Assembly (NCBI RefSeq): GCF_002901865.1
Contig: NZ_PPQF01000009.1
Span: forward strand, 1-64,000
From: Staphylococcus agnetis
GTDB taxonomy: Bacteria > Bacillota > Bacilli > Staphylococcales > Staphylococcaceae
Direction: 5' to 3'
DNA: 64,000 nt
Shown here: piece by piece, positions 53,468-63,720 of the stretch
How positions within the stretch are numbered: the stretch's first letter is position 1
Layout: every line of letters starts with the position of its first letter
The notes under the pieces: model-generated
The model's input: only the letters and a program-made list of their open reading frames with translations
Databases searched by the model: none
What the model was told of the DNA's origin: nothing
Made by a program: the position numbers and the translations under genes

Positions 53468-54019
53468 ATGAATGCATGTGCTTTTGGTACGAAAGACCCT
53501 ATTTATCTCGCTTATCACAATGATGTATGGGGAAAGCCAATGTATGATAGTCTCGCATTATTTGAACTTTTAGCATTAGAATCTCAACACGCTGGATTAT
53601 CTTGGTTGACTATTTTAAAGAAAAAAGACGATTATCGAAAAGCGTTTCATGATTTTGACCCATATAAAATAGCGCAAATGACACAAAATGATATCGATAT
53701 GCTAATGACATTTCCTAATATCATTCATAATAGAAAAAAACTTGAAGCTATTGTTTCACAAGCAAAAGGTTATATTAAAATTGAACAAGAACATGGCAGT
53801 TTCAGTGACTTCCTATGGTCTTATGTCAATCACACGCCAATTGATTTCAAATATCAAACAGCTGATGAACGTATAACAGTCAATGATACAGCCAAAAAAC
53901 TTTCTAAAGATTTAAAGCATTATGGATTTAAGTTTATCGGACCAGTGACCATTTTTTCTTTTATGGAAGCGTGTGGTATGTATAATAGTCATCTTATAGA
54001 TTGTCCTTATAGACCTTAA
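53468..54019 (+). CDS. tag: 3-methyladenine DNA glycosylase I
   Basis: A 183-residue Tag. The zinc set is complete in its known spacing: Cys4, His17, His175 and Cys179. DVWGKPMYDSLALFELLALE and HAGLSWLTILKKKD are family stretches. It removes 3-methyladenine from alkylated DNA. The ATG at 53468 follows GGAG by eight bases; the longer frame starting at 53441 lies over the valS promoter and has no site. Confidence 0.95.
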   Translation: MNACAFGTKDPIYLAYHNDVWGKPMYDSLALFELLALESQHAGLSWLTILKKKDDYRKAFHDFDPYKIAQMTQNDIDMLMTFPNIIHNRKKLEAIVSQAKGYIKIEQEHGSFSDFLWSYVNHTPIDFKYQTADERITVNDTAKKLSKDLKHYGFKFIGPVTIFSFMEACGMYNSHLIDCPYRP

Positions 54020-54063
54020 AAAAAGCAGTATAGTGCATCGTTTTATCAAATGCATTATACTGC
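54018..54063. terminator. Bidirectional terminator between tag and the AbrB-family gene
   Basis: A 13-bp stem (GCAGTATAGTGCA with TGCATTATACTGC, one G-U) has seven A on its left, giving a strong T run for the minus-strand gene. For tag the downstream T run is weak. Confidence 0.78.
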
Positions 54064-54074
54064 TCATTTATAAT

Positions 54075-55145
54075 TTAATTATCCGCATTCCGCTTCATAC
54101 GATAACCTAAATAGTAATGAATGATTGGAGCGATGATAAAGAGGATAAAAAATATCCTAAAGATATGATAGCTAGAAATCATCGCAACATCTCCCCCGGT
54201 TTCAAGTGCAATTAAAACAATTTGACTCATCCCACCAGGCGCTGCACTCAAAAAGAGTTCATTGATAGATGCAGTATTAAAAGTTTTAATTGCAAAAACC
54301 ATTATAAACGCACCTAAAATCAAACAAATATTTTGATACGCTACCGCAACAGCAACGCGACCTTTCATACGATCAATAAGATGTGAAATTTGAATACCAA
54401 TACGAATCATATACATCATTTGTGCTATCGCAATAATAGGATAATCTACAGTAAAAGCACGACCTGTAGCAATATTCCACACAATTAAAACCACTATAGG
54501 GGCTAACAACATTTTGGTTGGGAACTTGATCCATTTCATTAAAAAATAAACCAACGCTATACTCATAACGAGAATGAACACATCCAGAATGTTGAGAACT
54601 TGAGTAAGTGGGAGATTGTGTTCAGCTGTCGTTGATTGATCATGTTTAAAAAAGAATGAAATCAGTGGTACCAGTATGACGACAAATATAATCCGTGACG
54701 TTTGGGTTAAACTCACGACAAGAATATCCGCTTTTTTATTTTCATCAGCCATTACAAGCATTTGACTGAGTGCACCGGGTATCACACTGAGTAATGCCGT
54801 TTCAGTATTCACTTTAGCAATACGCTTAAACCCTATTGACACGATAAGCGCTAATACCAATAAAAGGATTGTAACTAGAATAATAGAAAACCAATCGTAT
54901 TTAATATCATTTATCACTTTAGACGTAAATGCACTTCCTATTTGTACACCTAACATAATTAAACCTAACTCACTTAAAAGCCATGGCCATTTTACATTTA
55001 GTTTTAAAACACGCACAGCAATCACACTGGCTATGATAGGTCCAAACATCCATGGCAGCATAATATTGAGAAAGTACAAAATAAAGCTACACGCTAATGC
55101 AAGTGCAAATAATATTAAATTATGCTTTAGATACGTGCTTTTCAT
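54075..55145 (-). CDS. AbrB-family (PF05145-type) membrane protein
   Basis: A 356-residue integral membrane protein with about ten helices and two related halves: LLSVIPGALSQMLVMADENK in the first and FLSAAPGGMSQIVLIALETG in the second. These match the AbrB/ammonia-monooxygenase-related family, which is unrelated to the DNA-binding AbrB of Bacillus; annotations calling it a transcriptional regulator are misleading. It is probably a transporter with unknown substrate. I choose the ATG at 55145; a TTG five codons earlier lacks a ribosome site. Confidence 0.82.
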   Translation of the reverse strand: MKSTYLKHNLILFALALACSFILYFLNIMLPWMFGPIIASVIAVRVLKLNVKWPWLLSELGLIMLGVQIGSAFTSKVINDIKYDWFSIILVTILLLVLALIVSIGFKRIAKVNTETALLSVIPGALSQMLVMADENKKADILVVSLTQTSRIIFVVILVPLISFFFKHDQSTTAEHNLPLTQVLNILDVFILVMSIALVYFLMKWIKFPTKMLLAPIVVLIVWNIATGRAFTVDYPIIAIAQMMYMIRIGIQISHLIDRMKGRVAVAVAYQNICLILGAFIMVFAIKTFNTASINELFLSAAPGGMSQIVLIALETGGDVAMISSYHIFRIFFILFIIAPIIHYYLGYRMKRNADN

Positions 55146-55172
55146 CTCAAACACCGCCAATAAAAAATTATA

Positions 55173-55294
55173 GGTTTTCCATTTTCAAGTGATATAAAAT
55201 AAAACGATGTTGATTGTAGCAATTGTCACATATGTACATCAATTCATTCTTGCATCATTTACTTGTATACCTCACATCTTTTCAATGGAAAACC
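55173..55294 (-). repeat. Inverted repeat framing the leader of the AbrB-family gene
   Basis: Two perfect 11-base arms (GGTTTTCCATT and its complement) are 100 bases apart. The proximal arm is followed on the minus strand by TATAATTTTTT, which looks like a terminator tail. The enclosed stretch can form GATGT/ACATC pairs. This may be a cis-acting RNA; no known class was recognised. Confidence 0.4.
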
Positions 55295-55360
55295 AATCCT
55301 ATTATTGCCACGGCAACCTACTCATAAAACAAACTTATGACAATTTTAATATTTTTAACA

Positions 55361-56647
55361 TTACTTAATAATTCTACTTAAAGCTGTATCAAAAGCTGCT
55401 ATTGTTTTTTGAACATCTTCATGTGTGTGTGATGTAGAAAGAAACATACCTTCAAATTGTGACGGAGGTAAAAAGACATCCTCTTGCGCTAACTCACGAT
55501 ACATCATGCTGAATAATTTTAAATCACTTTGATTCGCTTGTTTAAAATTCGTCACAGGTCCTTCGTTTAAAAAGAAACCTATCATCGAACCGGCACGATT
55601 AATCACAATCGGTACGTTATATTTAGCAAAGGTTGTTTTAAGTCCTTCTTCTAATGCGTCCCCTAATTCATTGAAATATACGTAACTTTCAGGAGTCAAT
55701 TGACTTAACGTCATATAGCCACTTGTCATGGCAAGCGGATTTCCTGATAGCGTTCCCGCTTGGTAGATATCACCACTCGGTGCGATATGATCCATAATTT
55801 CTTTTTTACCACCAAACGCCCCCACTGGAAGGCCACCACCAATTACTTTTCCTAGACAAGTTAAATCTGGTGTGACATTAAAGTAACCTTGTGCACAATG
55901 GTAACCTACTCTAAATCCAGTCATAACTTCATCAAAAATCAACAATGCATCATGTTCATGTGTAATGGTTCTTAAACCTTGTAAAAACCCTTCTACTGGG
56001 GGAACTACACCCATATTACCTGCAACTGGTTCGACAATCACTGCCGCGATATCATCGGCAAATTGCTCGAATGCATATTTTACCGCTTCTATATCATTAT
56101 AAGGGACCGTAATTGTATTCTTAGCCGTGCCCTCTGGTACACCTGGTGAATCCGGTAAACCAAGTGTCGCAACACCGGAACCCGCTTTAATTAATAGAGA
56201 GTCACTATGCCCATGATAATTTCCTTCAAATTTAATAATTTTATTTTTCCCAGTATAACCACGCGCGAGTCTTAATGTATCAAGCGTCGCTTCTGTACCA
56301 GAAGAAACCATTCTTACTTTCTCGATTGAAGGGACACGATCGATAACAAGTTGCGCTAATTTATTTTCTTCAAGGGTAGATGCACCAAAACTTGTGCCAC
56401 GATCCACAACCTTATGAATCGCATCTATCACTTTAGGATCCCGGTGACCTAAAATTAAAGGTCCCCAACTCAATACGTAATCAATATATTCATTGCCATC
56501 AATGTCATATATTTTACTTCCTTCACCACGTTCCATAAATAAAGGAGGTGTGTCTACCGCTTTAAATGCACGAACGGGACTATTAACGCCACCAGGCATT
56601 AATTTTTCAGCAATTTCAAAAGCTTGAGTTGATTTTTCATAACGCAT
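55361..56647 (-). CDS. hemL: Glutamate-1-semialdehyde 2,1-aminomutase
   Basis: A 428-residue class III PLP aminotransferase. [15 protein letters not shown] opens it, [17 protein letters not shown] near residue 115 binds the cofactor phosphate, and the PLP lysine is in [14 protein letters not shown] near 262. It turns glutamate-1-semialdehyde into 5-aminolevulinate. The ATG at 56647 matches the usual N-terminus; an ATG three codons earlier is too close to AGGAGG. It is the last gene of the haem precursor operon, 15 bases after hemB. Confidence 0.96.
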   Translation of the reverse strand: MRYEKSTQAFEIAEKLMPGGVNSPVRAFKAVDTPPLFMERGEGSKIYDIDGNEYIDYVLSWGPLILGHRDPKVIDAIHKVVDRGTSFGASTLEENKLAQLVIDRVPSIEKVRMVSSGTEATLDTLRLARGYTGKNKIIKFEGNYHGHSDSLLIKAGSGVATLGLPDSPGVPEGTAKNTITVPYNDIEAVKYAFEQFADDIAAVIVEPVAGNMGVVPPVEGFLQGLRTITHEHDALLIFDEVMTGFRVGYHCAQGYFNVTPDLTCLGKVIGGGLPVGAFGGKKEIMDHIAPSGDIYQAGTLSGNPLAMTSGYMTLSQLTPESYVYFNELGDALEEGLKTTFAKYNVPIVINRAGSMIGFFLNEGPVTNFKQANQSDLKLFSMMYRELAQEDVFLPPSQFEGMFLSTSHTHEDVQKTIAAFDTALSRIIK

Positions 56648-56662
56648 ATCGTTCATAACCTC

Positions 56663-57640
56663 CTATTGTCTCTCGATATAGTGACATAAGTCTTTCGCAA
56701 AGTACGTAATAATTAAATCTGCCCCTGCACGTTTCATAGAAATCATTTGTTCCATGACCACTTTTTCTTCATCAATCCAACCATTTATCGCTGCAGCTTT
56801 TGTCATACTATATTCACCACTCACATTGTATGCAACAACTGGGATGTTCGTGTTATTTCGTACATCTCTAATAATGTCTAAATAGCTGAGTGCAGGTTTA
56901 ACAATCATCATATCTGCACCTTCTTTCAGGTCACTCTCTAATTCACGAAGTGCCTCAAGGCGATTAGCAGGATCCATTTGATATGTTTTTCTGTCACCAA
57001 AAGATGGCGTAGATTCAGCGGCATCTCGGAATGGTCCAAAGAAACTAGACGCATATTTAATCCCATAACTCATGATTGGAATATGTTGATAACCTGCTTC
57101 ATCTAAACCTTGACGAATTTCTGCAACAAACCCATCCATCATGTTACTTGGTGCGATAATGTCAGCGCCTGCTTTAACTTGAGAAACCGCTGTTTTAACA
57201 AGTAAAGGTAAAGTTTTATCGTTATCAACATCGTGTGTATGATCGTCAATCAAACCACAATGTCCATGATCTGTATATTCACATAAACATGTATCTGCTA
57301 TAACTAAAATATCGTCATAAAGTTTTTTTGCAATGCGCGTCGCTTTTTGAATCACACCATCATCTATAAACGCCCCAGTACCACATGCATCCTTTTCATT
57401 AGGAATACCAAAAAAGATAAATGAACGAATGCCTAAATCATAAGCTTCTTTGATTTCTTCATGTAATAAATTTAAACTGATTTGATATACATTAGGAAGA
57501 GATGTAATCTCCTTTTTAACATCATCCTTTTCAACAACAAAAATCGGATAAATTAAATCTTCTTTACGTAAATGTGTCTCTCGCACAATTGATCTCATTG
57601 TTGGTGAAACGCGTAATCTTCTATGTCTATCAAACTTCAT
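56663..57640 (-). CDS. hemB: Porphobilinogen synthase (delta-aminolevulinate dehydratase)
   Basis: A 325-residue ALA dehydratase. The zinc cysteines are in [14 protein letters not shown] (about residues 118-131). The Schiff-base lysines lie in [18 protein letters not shown] and [14 protein letters not shown]. It condenses two 5-aminolevulinate molecules. It overlaps the hemD stop by four bases (ATGA). Confidence 0.97.
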   Translation of the reverse strand: MKFDRHRRLRVSPTMRSIVRETHLRKEDLIYPIFVVEKDDVKKEITSLPNVYQISLNLLHEEIKEAYDLGIRSFIFFGIPNEKDACGTGAFIDDGVIQKATRIAKKLYDDILVIADTCLCEYTDHGHCGLIDDHTHDVDNDKTLPLLVKTAVSQVKAGADIIAPSNMMDGFVAEIRQGLDEAGYQHIPIMSYGIKYASSFFGPFRDAAESTPSFGDRKTYQMDPANRLEALRELESDLKEGADMMIVKPALSYLDIIRDVRNNTNIPVVAYNVSGEYSMTKAAAINGWIDEEKVVMEQMISMKRAGADLIITYFAKDLCHYIERQ

Positions 57641-58317
57641 ATATTTGACCCCTCTTCAATAATTTTATTAATGAGACTTTCCAATGTCTGCTTGTGTGCA
57701 ACTTTACACGTATAGCCATATTGATGAATCGTCTTTGCCGTTTGTAATCCAATTGCATAGTATAAATTCGGACGTTGTGGCGGAGATATACTAAAAAAAG
57801 CATGCGCTGCCGATGAACTTGCAATTGTTATCGCATCAACCTCACTGTTTGCAATGACTTCCATTGCTTGTTGAATAGACTGTTGTTCAATATGTACGTC
57901 ATATAAATCGACTTTAATTGCTATGATGCCTTGTGAATTAAGTGTCTCCATTAACTTCGGACGTGCCTTGACACTTGAAGGTATCAGGACACGCTCCTTT
58001 TGATGTAATGGATGCATTTCTATGAAACCTTCTTGAGAATAATCTTTTGGATAAAAAGCGACATCTAGTCCAATACTATCACAATACTGCTTTGTTTTCT
58101 CACCGATAACTGCCACATTTTCATATGACACATCTTGTAAATATGGACGGAAAAATTTTACGGCATTTTTAGATGTAAAAATAAGCCAATCATAATGAGA
58201 CGCTAACACACGGGTATCAAATGCTAACGCAACAGGTTTTAAAAATGGTAAATGTTTTATATTTACGCGTGCGTCTTCAAATGTATGTGTTTGTGTCATC
58301 AATACGTTTGGCTTCAT
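57637..58317 (-). CDS. hemD: Uroporphyrinogen-III synthase
   Basis: A 226-residue HemD, a family of very low sequence identity. It is recognised from two-domain topology, the segments [14 protein letters not shown] (about residues 45-58) and [14 protein letters not shown] (about 163-176), and position between hemC and hemB. It closes the linear tetrapyrrole and inverts ring D. The ATG at 58317 follows GAGGTG by six bases. The alternative GTG lies in that site. Confidence 0.92.
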   Translation of the reverse strand: MKPNVLMTQTHTFEDARVNIKHLPFLKPVALAFDTRVLASHYDWLIFTSKNAVKFFRPYLQDVSYENVAVIGEKTKQYCDSIGLDVAFYPKDYSQEGFIEMHPLHQKERVLIPSSVKARPKLMETLNSQGIIAIKVDLYDVHIEQQSIQQAMEVIANSEVDAITIASSSAAHAFFSISPPQRPNLYYAIGLQTAKTIHQYGYTCKVAHKQTLESLINKIIEEGSNI

Positions 58318-58327
58318 ACTATACACC

Positions 58328-59254
58328 TCAATGTGATTCGCTTAAAGCTTGGATAATTGTTTCAGCACCTTGTGCCTTGAGTTGTTCACTCACTTTTAAT
58401 CCTAATGCGACTGGATCTTTACCTTCCGCTTCATATTCAAAACGTTGCTTTCCATCTGTTGACATAATGAGTCCCTTAAATAGAATGGAATCATTAGATG
58501 TGATACGCGCATGTCCAGCAATAGGTACTTGACAACTACCGTCCATTTCTTTTAAAAAGGTACGTTCTGCCGTAACACATGCCGCAACATCCGGGTTATG
58601 TACTTTTTTAAGTAATGCAAGTAAAGCGTCATCATCTGCACGACATTCAATACCGAGCGCACCTTGACCTATAGCTGGTAAGACAAGACGGTCATCAAGA
58701 TAAGCCGTAACGCCATCATCAGACCAACCCATTCTTTTTAATCCAGCTGCTGCTAGAATGATGGCATCATAGTCTTCTTCTTTAAGTTTGCGTAATCGTG
58801 TATCGATGTTTCCCCGTATCCATTTGATTTTTAAATGCGGGTATTGCGCAAGAATTTGGGCACCTCTACGTAAAGAACTCGTACCTATAATACTGCCACT
58901 TGCTAAATCTTCTAATGGCGTATGATTTTTTGCGATATATGCATCTAAAGGAATTTCCCTATCTGGAATACATCCTATGACCAAGCCTTCTGGAAGTACA
59001 CTCGGCACATCTTTCAAAGAATGAATAGCAAAATCAATATTCTTATTAAATAATTCGTTCTGTATTTCTTTTACAAACAATCCCTTACCGCCCACTTTAG
59101 ACAGTTGGCGATCAACGATCTGATCCCCTTTCGTCACAATTTCTTTGATTTCGATATCTAAAGTTGGATCAATCGCTTTCAGTTTTTCGATGAATTGTTT
59201 ACTTTGTGTCAAAGCTAATTGACTGCGTCTTGAACCTACTACCAATTTACGCAT
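58328..59254 (-). CDS. hemC: Hydroxymethylbilane synthase (porphobilinogen deaminase)
   Basis: A 308-residue Hem[15 protein letters not shown] opens it, [14 protein letters not shown] holds the catalytic Asp, and the dipyrromethane-binding cysteine is in [13 protein letters not shown] near residue 240. It polymerises four porphobilinogens. The ATG at 59254 follows GGAGG by seven bases; a 12-codon longer frame overlaps hemX. Confidence 0.97.
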   Translation of the reverse strand: MRKLVVGSRRSQLALTQSKQFIEKLKAIDPTLDIEIKEIVTKGDQIVDRQLSKVGGKGLFVKEIQNELFNKNIDFAIHSLKDVPSVLPEGLVIGCIPDREIPLDAYIAKNHTPLEDLASGSIIGTSSLRRGAQILAQYPHLKIKWIRGNIDTRLRKLKEEDYDAIILAAAGLKRMGWSDDGVTAYLDDRLVLPAIGQGALGIECRADDDALLALLKKVHNPDVAACVTAERTFLKEMDGSCQVPIAGHARITSNDSILFKGLIMSTDGKQRFEYEAEGKDPVALGLKVSEQLKAQGAETIIQALSESH

Positions 59255-59274
59255 AATATGTCCTCCAAACGATT

Positions 59275-60111
59275 TTATACACCTGTCCATTGATGGAATT
59301 CTGACAGTTGCGTAATAAATATAAGATTAATCATACAACATATGAACAGTCCGATATTGACATAAATTAACGCAAGTGATGAGAACTTGCGCAACAACCT
59401 TAATGTAATGTAAAACCCGTAACATATTAAGATAAAGATTGATGATATGACTTTTAAATCTAAAAATATATGATGCCCTAACGTCAATATCCCCCATTGA
59501 ATACCTAAGAGAATACTGATAAACAGTAACATTACTCCTAAAAACGAACTATAAAAAACGCCTTTTTCTAAAGTTGCCACACTACCAATACGAAAGTAAT
59601 CTTGATTAAAACGCTTTTCTTTTAAATTACGATATTGTATTAAATACAGTATCGCATTCACACACGCAATTGCGAAAAAAAGATAACTGACAAGTGCGAA
59701 TGAGATATGGAAGATTAATAACTCATTAATCACATTTAAACGTGAACCATTTAACTGTAATTGATTCGGATGAAACGTATGAATTGCCATAAACATTAAA
59801 CCTATCAGATTCAGCAATGCAATTAAATATGCGGAACTTCTAAAGACCGCAAAGATAAAAGTAATCGTTAATATCAGCCATGTTAGTATATAAAAACTTT
59901 CAATAATTGAGGTTAAAGGTAATTGCCCCATCCAAAAAATATACAAAACCAATGAACTGGTCTGAAGTACCCATGCGATGCCTAATGTATAAAATCCAAT
60001 ATTTTGAAATCGACTATTTTTATGCAATACATCGATCGTTAAAGTGAGCACACTGATTAAATAAATGATAAAGATACATTCATGAAATCTTATAAAAAAT
60101 GCTTCTTCCAT
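59275..60111 (-). CDS. hemX: HemX, membrane protein controlling HemA
   Basis: A 278-residue membrane protein with about eight helices, of the cytochrome c assembly (CcsA-like) family. The family segment [20 protein letters not shown] lies near residue 208. In B. subtilis and S. aureus HemX lowers the level of the HemA enzyme and so limits haem synthesis. It sits between hemA (14 bases) and hemC (20 bases), as in those species. It should not be taken for a true cytochrome c biogenesis gene. Confidence 0.9.
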   Translation of the reverse strand: MEEAFFIRFHECIFIIYLISVLTLTIDVLHKNSRFQNIGFYTLGIAWVLQTSSLVLYIFWMGQLPLTSIIESFYILTWLILTITFIFAVFRSSAYLIALLNLIGLMFMAIHTFHPNQLQLNGSRLNVINELLIFHISFALVSYLFFAIACVNAILYLIQYRNLKEKRFNQDYFRIGSVATLEKGVFYSSFLGVMLLFISILLGIQWGILTLGHHIFLDLKVISSIFILICYGFYITLRLLRKFSSLALIYVNIGLFICCMINLIFITQLSEFHQWTGV

Positions 60112-60125
60112 AGCATCACCATTCT

Positions 60126-61466
60126 TTAATTATCTAGTAAGAAAAACCTCTGCTTAAGTAAGTGTCTCTTTTTTTCAGTGGCTTCTGTCTTATAGTCAGA
60201 CGTCACCTCTAAATCAAAAATCTCTTTAAAGAGTGCTAACTTTTCTTCTGAATATTTATCATCGCTAATTTCTTTAGCTTGCTTAATAGGATCTTTTAAC
60301 ATTTGGTTAATAATACTTTTAGTATGCTTAGATATCACTTTACGTTCTCTATCAGATAAATGTGGCAACTTACGATCGATACTAATCATTGTTTCTTCCT
60401 GAATGGTCATTGCTTTTTCGCGCAACGCTCGAATGACAGGGACGACGCCTAACATTTTGACCCACTCATTATGCTTATCAATTTCATTTGGAATGCGTTC
60501 AGCGATAAGTGCTGCAGCTTTTTGACGCTCTCTCATATTCGCATCAACAAGCCCTTTTAAATCATCGACATCGTATATAAAAATATTAGAATCAACGGTG
60601 TCTAGTGGTTCAATATCTCGCGGTACCGCGATATCGATTAAAACCTGTTGACGATTTTTATTTAAATCGTGACTCAGTGCAATCATGTCTTTTGTAATGA
60701 CAAACCCTTCTGCACTCGTTGAACTAATTACAATGTCAGCAGTAGCCAAATAATGCGTTATTTCAGAAAACGCACCGACAGAAATATGATGTTTTAGTGC
60801 TAAATCTTCAGCACGTTCAAGCGTTCTGTTGATAACTGTTATATCTGTCACGCCTGCACCTTTTAAATTCATAATGGCAAGTTCTGCCATTTCACCTGCA
60901 CCAATCACTAAAGCATTACGACGCGTTAATTTACCGTAAATTTTCTTCGCTAGCTCCACCGCTGCATAAGAAACGCTTGTAGCATGATCGGCTATATCCG
61001 TTTCATGATGCGCTTTTTTACTAAATGTAATCGCTCGCTTGAATAATTCATTAAAAATAATACCCGTAGTTCCTGCTTTTTGCGCAATTAAAAATGCATC
61101 TCGGATTTGACCCAAAATTTGCGTTTCACCTAATACAATAGAATCTAATCCAGATGTAACTCTAAACAAATGTGTCACAGCATCATCTTCCACTTTCACA
61201 TCTGTAAATTGCTTGATTTCATCAACTTCAAAATTAAACTCACGCGCTAAAAAGCGTTGAATATAATATCGCCCAGTATGAATTTGGTCTACAATAGCAT
61301 AGACTTCAGTTCGATTACATGTGGATACGATAACATTTTCTAATATTGATTTCGTTTCATACAACGTTTCATGTACACGATACATATCCACGTTATTAAA
61401 ATTTAATTTTTCTCTCAATGATACATTCGCAGTGTGATGATTCACACTTACAGAAATCATATACAT
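60126..61466 (-). CDS. hemA: Glutamyl-tRNA reductase
   Basis: A 446-residue GluTR. The thioester cysteine is Cys50 in [32 protein letters not shown] (about residues 107-126) and the NADPH fold [14 protein letters not shown] (about 183) follow, and a C-terminal helical dimer domain ends it. It makes glutamate-1-semialdehyde from Glu-tRNA, the first step of haem synthesis. GGGGGCG lies upstream of the ATG. It heads the hemAXCDBL operon. Confidence 0.96.
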   Translation of the reverse strand: MYMISVSVNHHTANVSLREKLNFNNVDMYRVHETLYETKSILENVIVSTCNRTEVYAIVDQIHTGRYYIQRFLAREFNFEVDEIKQFTDVKVEDDAVTHLFRVTSGLDSIVLGETQILGQIRDAFLIAQKAGTTGIIFNELFKRAITFSKKAHHETDIADHATSVSYAAVELAKKIYGKLTRRNALVIGAGEMAELAIMNLKGAGVTDITVINRTLERAEDLALKHHISVGAFSEITHYLATADIVISSTSAEGFVITKDMIALSHDLNKNRQQVLIDIAVPRDIEPLDTVDSNIFIYDVDDLKGLVDANMRERQKAAALIAERIPNEIDKHNEWVKMLGVVPVIRALREKAMTIQEETMISIDRKLPHLSDRERKVISKHTKSIINQMLKDPIKQAKEISDDKYSEEKLALFKEIFDLEVTSDYKTEATEKKRHLLKQRFFLLDN

Positions 61467-61498
61467 TATAACGCCCCCGTTATATCTACAATACCCAA

Positions 61499-61507
61499 AT
61501 TATAACA
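61499..61507 (-). promoter_or_regulatory. Extended -10 promoter of the hem operon
   Basis: TGTTATAAT on the minus strand, 33 bases before the hemA ATG, has perfect -10 and TG extension. A weak TTAGAA lies 16 bases upstream of the -10. An extended -10 can explain the poor -35. Confidence 0.65.
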
Positions 61508-61588
61508 TACATTAAAGTCATTCTAATTATTATTGCCCGTATTTATAAGTTGCTAAATGATGTTGTCATGAATTTGTCAAACTCACAT

Positions 61589-62176
61589 TTAAAAGTGCGT
61601 CGTAATCGCATCCCAAATCATTTGTTGATTTTTTTTATCAACAGAAGAATAACTGATGATTTGATCACCTTTTTCGAGTTCTAATGCTTCTTTTATCACT
61701 TTGATATGTTTTTGAACCTTACCTTTAGGAATTTTATCCTCTTTAGTCGCGATAATTAATGTTGGAATCTCATGATATTTTAAGAAGTCATACATGAGGA
61801 CATCATCTTCTGTAGGAGGGTGCCTAAGATCTACTAATTGAATAACAAGTTTTAAAGCCTCTCGTTGTGTAATATATGTTTCAATCATTTTTCCAAACGC
61901 TTCTCTTTGTTTTTTACTTACCTTTGCGTACCCATATCCTGGAACATCGACAAAGATTAACTGATGATCAATATCAAAAAAGTTTAATGTTTGTGTTTTA
62001 CCGGGTTGTTGGGACGTTCTTGCCATGTTTTTCCGACCAATCATACTGTTTATAAACGATGATTTTCCAACATTAGAACGCCCACTCAGCGCCACCTCAG
62101 GCAATCCAATTTCAGGATACTGTTCAGGTTTGACCGCACTTATTAAAATATCTACATTATTTGGATTAATATTCAT
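61589..62176 (-). CDS. engB: Ribosome biogenesis GTPase EngB/YsxC
   Basis: A 195-residue circularly ordinary TRAFAC GTPase. G1 is [12 protein letters not shown] (about residues 32-43), G3 DVPGYGYA near 76 and G4 TKEDKIPKG near 143. YsxC is needed for 50S subunit assembly. GAGGTG precedes the ATG and lies directly after the T tract of the clpX terminator. Confidence 0.96.
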   Translation of the reverse strand: MNINPNNVDILISAVKPEQYPEIGLPEVALSGRSNVGKSSFINSMIGRKNMARTSQQPGKTQTLNFFDIDHQLIFVDVPGYGYAKVSKKQREAFGKMIETYITQREALKLVIQLVDLRHPPTEDDVLMYDFLKYHEIPTLIIATKEDKIPKGKVQKHIKVIKEALELEKGDQIISYSSVDKKNQQMIWDAITTHF

Positions 62177-62189
62177 GTATTCACCTCAT

Positions 62190-62228
62190 AAAAAAGCCTA
62201 AGTTGAATCGTTACATTCAGCTTAGGCC
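62190..62228 (-). terminator. Terminator after clpX, abutting engB
   Basis: A 13-base stem (GCCTAAGCTGAAT with ATTCAACTTAGGC, one G-U) is followed on the minus strand by six T (62190-62195). The engB ribosome site begins a few bases later. Confidence 0.85.
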
Positions 62229-62245
62229 AATAATGATGCCTATTG

Positions 62246-63508
62246 TTATGCAGAAGTTTTCTTATCGTTTAAAAGATTTCCTTCTGAATCATATAAATCA
62301 GGCTCAGTTTCGTTAATAATCGTTTCTTTCGTAATGACTACTTTTGCAACATTTTCAGTTGAAGGGACATCAAACATAATATCGATGAGCGCTTCTTCGA
62401 TAATCGAGCGTAAACCACGCGCGCCAGTTTTACGTTCAATGGCTTTTTCACTAATCGCATTAAGTGCTTCTTCTGTAAATTCTAATGCAACATTATCCAA
62501 CTCTAACATTTTCGTATATTGTTTAACGAGTGCATTTTTAGGTTGTGTTAAAATGTTTTTTAATGCTTCAACATCTAATGTTTCAAGATTAGCAACGATC
62601 GGTACACGACCGATAAATTCAGGGATTAAGCCATACGTTTGTAAATCTTCAGGACGAATATGTTCTAATAATGATGCGTCATCATAATTTGATGCTTCGC
62701 TACTCGCAAAACCAATGACTTTTTCTCCTAAACGGCGTTTAATCACGTCTTCAATGCCATCAAACGCACCACCAAGAATAAATAAAATATTCGTAGTATC
62801 GATTTGAATAAATTCTTGATTTGGATGCTTACGTCCACCTTGTGGCGGTACACTCGCAGTCGTACCCTCTAATATTTTTAATAATGCTTGTTGCACACCT
62901 TCACCTGATACATCGCGTGTAATCGATGTATTTTCAGATTTACGTGCAATTTTATCTATCTCATCAACATAAATAATCCCTTTTTCAGCTTTATCGATAT
63001 CAAAATCAGCTGCTTGGATTAAACGTAAAAGGATATTTTCAACATCTTCACCCACATAACCCGCTTCCGTTAAACTCGTTGCATCCGCAATAGCAAACGG
63101 CACATTTAATGTTCGAGCTAATGTTTGCGCTAATAATGTTTTACCACTACCAGTCGGCCCTATAAGTGCAACATTACTTTTTTGCAATTCTACATCGTCA
63201 TCTTTAGGTCCTAATTGTTTAACACGTTTATAATGGTTATATACAGCTACTGCTAACGATTTTTTAGCTTTATCTTGACCGATAACGTAGCTGTCTAATT
63301 GTTCCATAATTTCTTTTGGTGTGGGTAATTCTGTAAGTTCTTCTGTTTCGTTTTGATTCAATTCTTCTTCAACAATCTCAGAGCAAAGTTCGATACATTC
63401 ATTACAAATGTATACACCACTTCCTGCTACAAGCTTCTTGACTTGGTCTTGATCTTTACCACAGAAAGAACATTTTAAGTTTTCTTCATCTTCATTGAAT
63501 TTAAACAT
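62246..63508 (-). CDS. clpX: ATP-dependent Clp protease unfoldase ClpX
   Basis: A 420-residue ClpX. The N-terminal zinc-binding domain has [10 protein letters not shown] and [10 protein letters not shown]. The AAA+ domain has Walker [17 protein letters not shown] (about residues 115-130), pore loop [11 protein letters not shown] near 148 and Walker [12 protein letters not shown] near 178. [12 protein letters not shown] near 265 is the ClpP-contact region. It unfolds substrates for ClpP. A promoter with an overlapping palindrome lies upstream. Confidence 0.97.
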   Translation of the reverse strand: MFKFNEDEENLKCSFCGKDQDQVKKLVAGSGVYICNECIELCSEIVEEELNQNETEELTELPTPKEIMEQLDSYVIGQDKAKKSLAVAVYNHYKRVKQLGPKDDDVELQKSNVALIGPTGSGKTLLAQTLARTLNVPFAIADATSLTEAGYVGEDVENILLRLIQAADFDIDKAEKGIIYVDEIDKIARKSENTSITRDVSGEGVQQALLKILEGTTASVPPQGGRKHPNQEFIQIDTTNILFILGGAFDGIEDVIKRRLGEKVIGFASSEASNYDDASLLEHIRPEDLQTYGLIPEFIGRVPIVANLETLDVEALKNILTQPKNALVKQYTKMLELDNVALEFTEEALNAISEKAIERKTGARGLRSIIEEALIDIMFDVPSTENVAKVVITKETIINETEPDLYDSEGNLLNDKKTSA

Positions 63509-63550
63509 AATTGATTACACCCCTGTTCTTCTATGACTATACTAAAAAGC

Positions 63551-63580
63551 ATTCTATTACGCAAATGGATAGCCTATCAA
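63551..63580 (-). promoter_or_regulatory. Candidate clpX promoter with palindrome
   Basis: TTGATA (63575-63580) and TAGAAT (63551-63556) on the minus strand are 18 bases apart. An 11-base palindrome GATAG-N-CTATC (63568-63578) covers part of the -35. It does not match the CtsR or HrcA sites I know. Confidence 0.5.
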
Positions 63581-63601
63581 GTTATTTGCATAAAATAAGA
63601 T

Positions 63602-63653
63602 GGGAGTGAATGTGAAACCGATATGCATCACTTGGCTTCAAACACTCACCCCC
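63602..63653 (-). terminator. Terminator of tig
   Basis: A stem of about 15 bases (GGGTGAGTGTTTGAA with TTCACATTCACTCCC, mismatched in the middle) with a 20-base loop is followed by a moderate T-rich tail. It lies 68 bases after the tig stop. Confidence 0.6.
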
Positions 63654-63720
63654 GCAACTATTCATTTACTATTTAAATTGAGAAATGAAACCATATTAGC
63701 ATGTTTCGTTATCTCAAAGC

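Noticed and set aside
58221-58532. A 103-codon plus-strand frame over the hemC/hemD junction
   Set aside because: Antisense to two well-supported genes and without a ribosome site.
62334-62687. A 117-codon plus-strand frame inside clpX
   Set aside because: Antisense shadow of clpX, no ribosome site, no recognisable domain.
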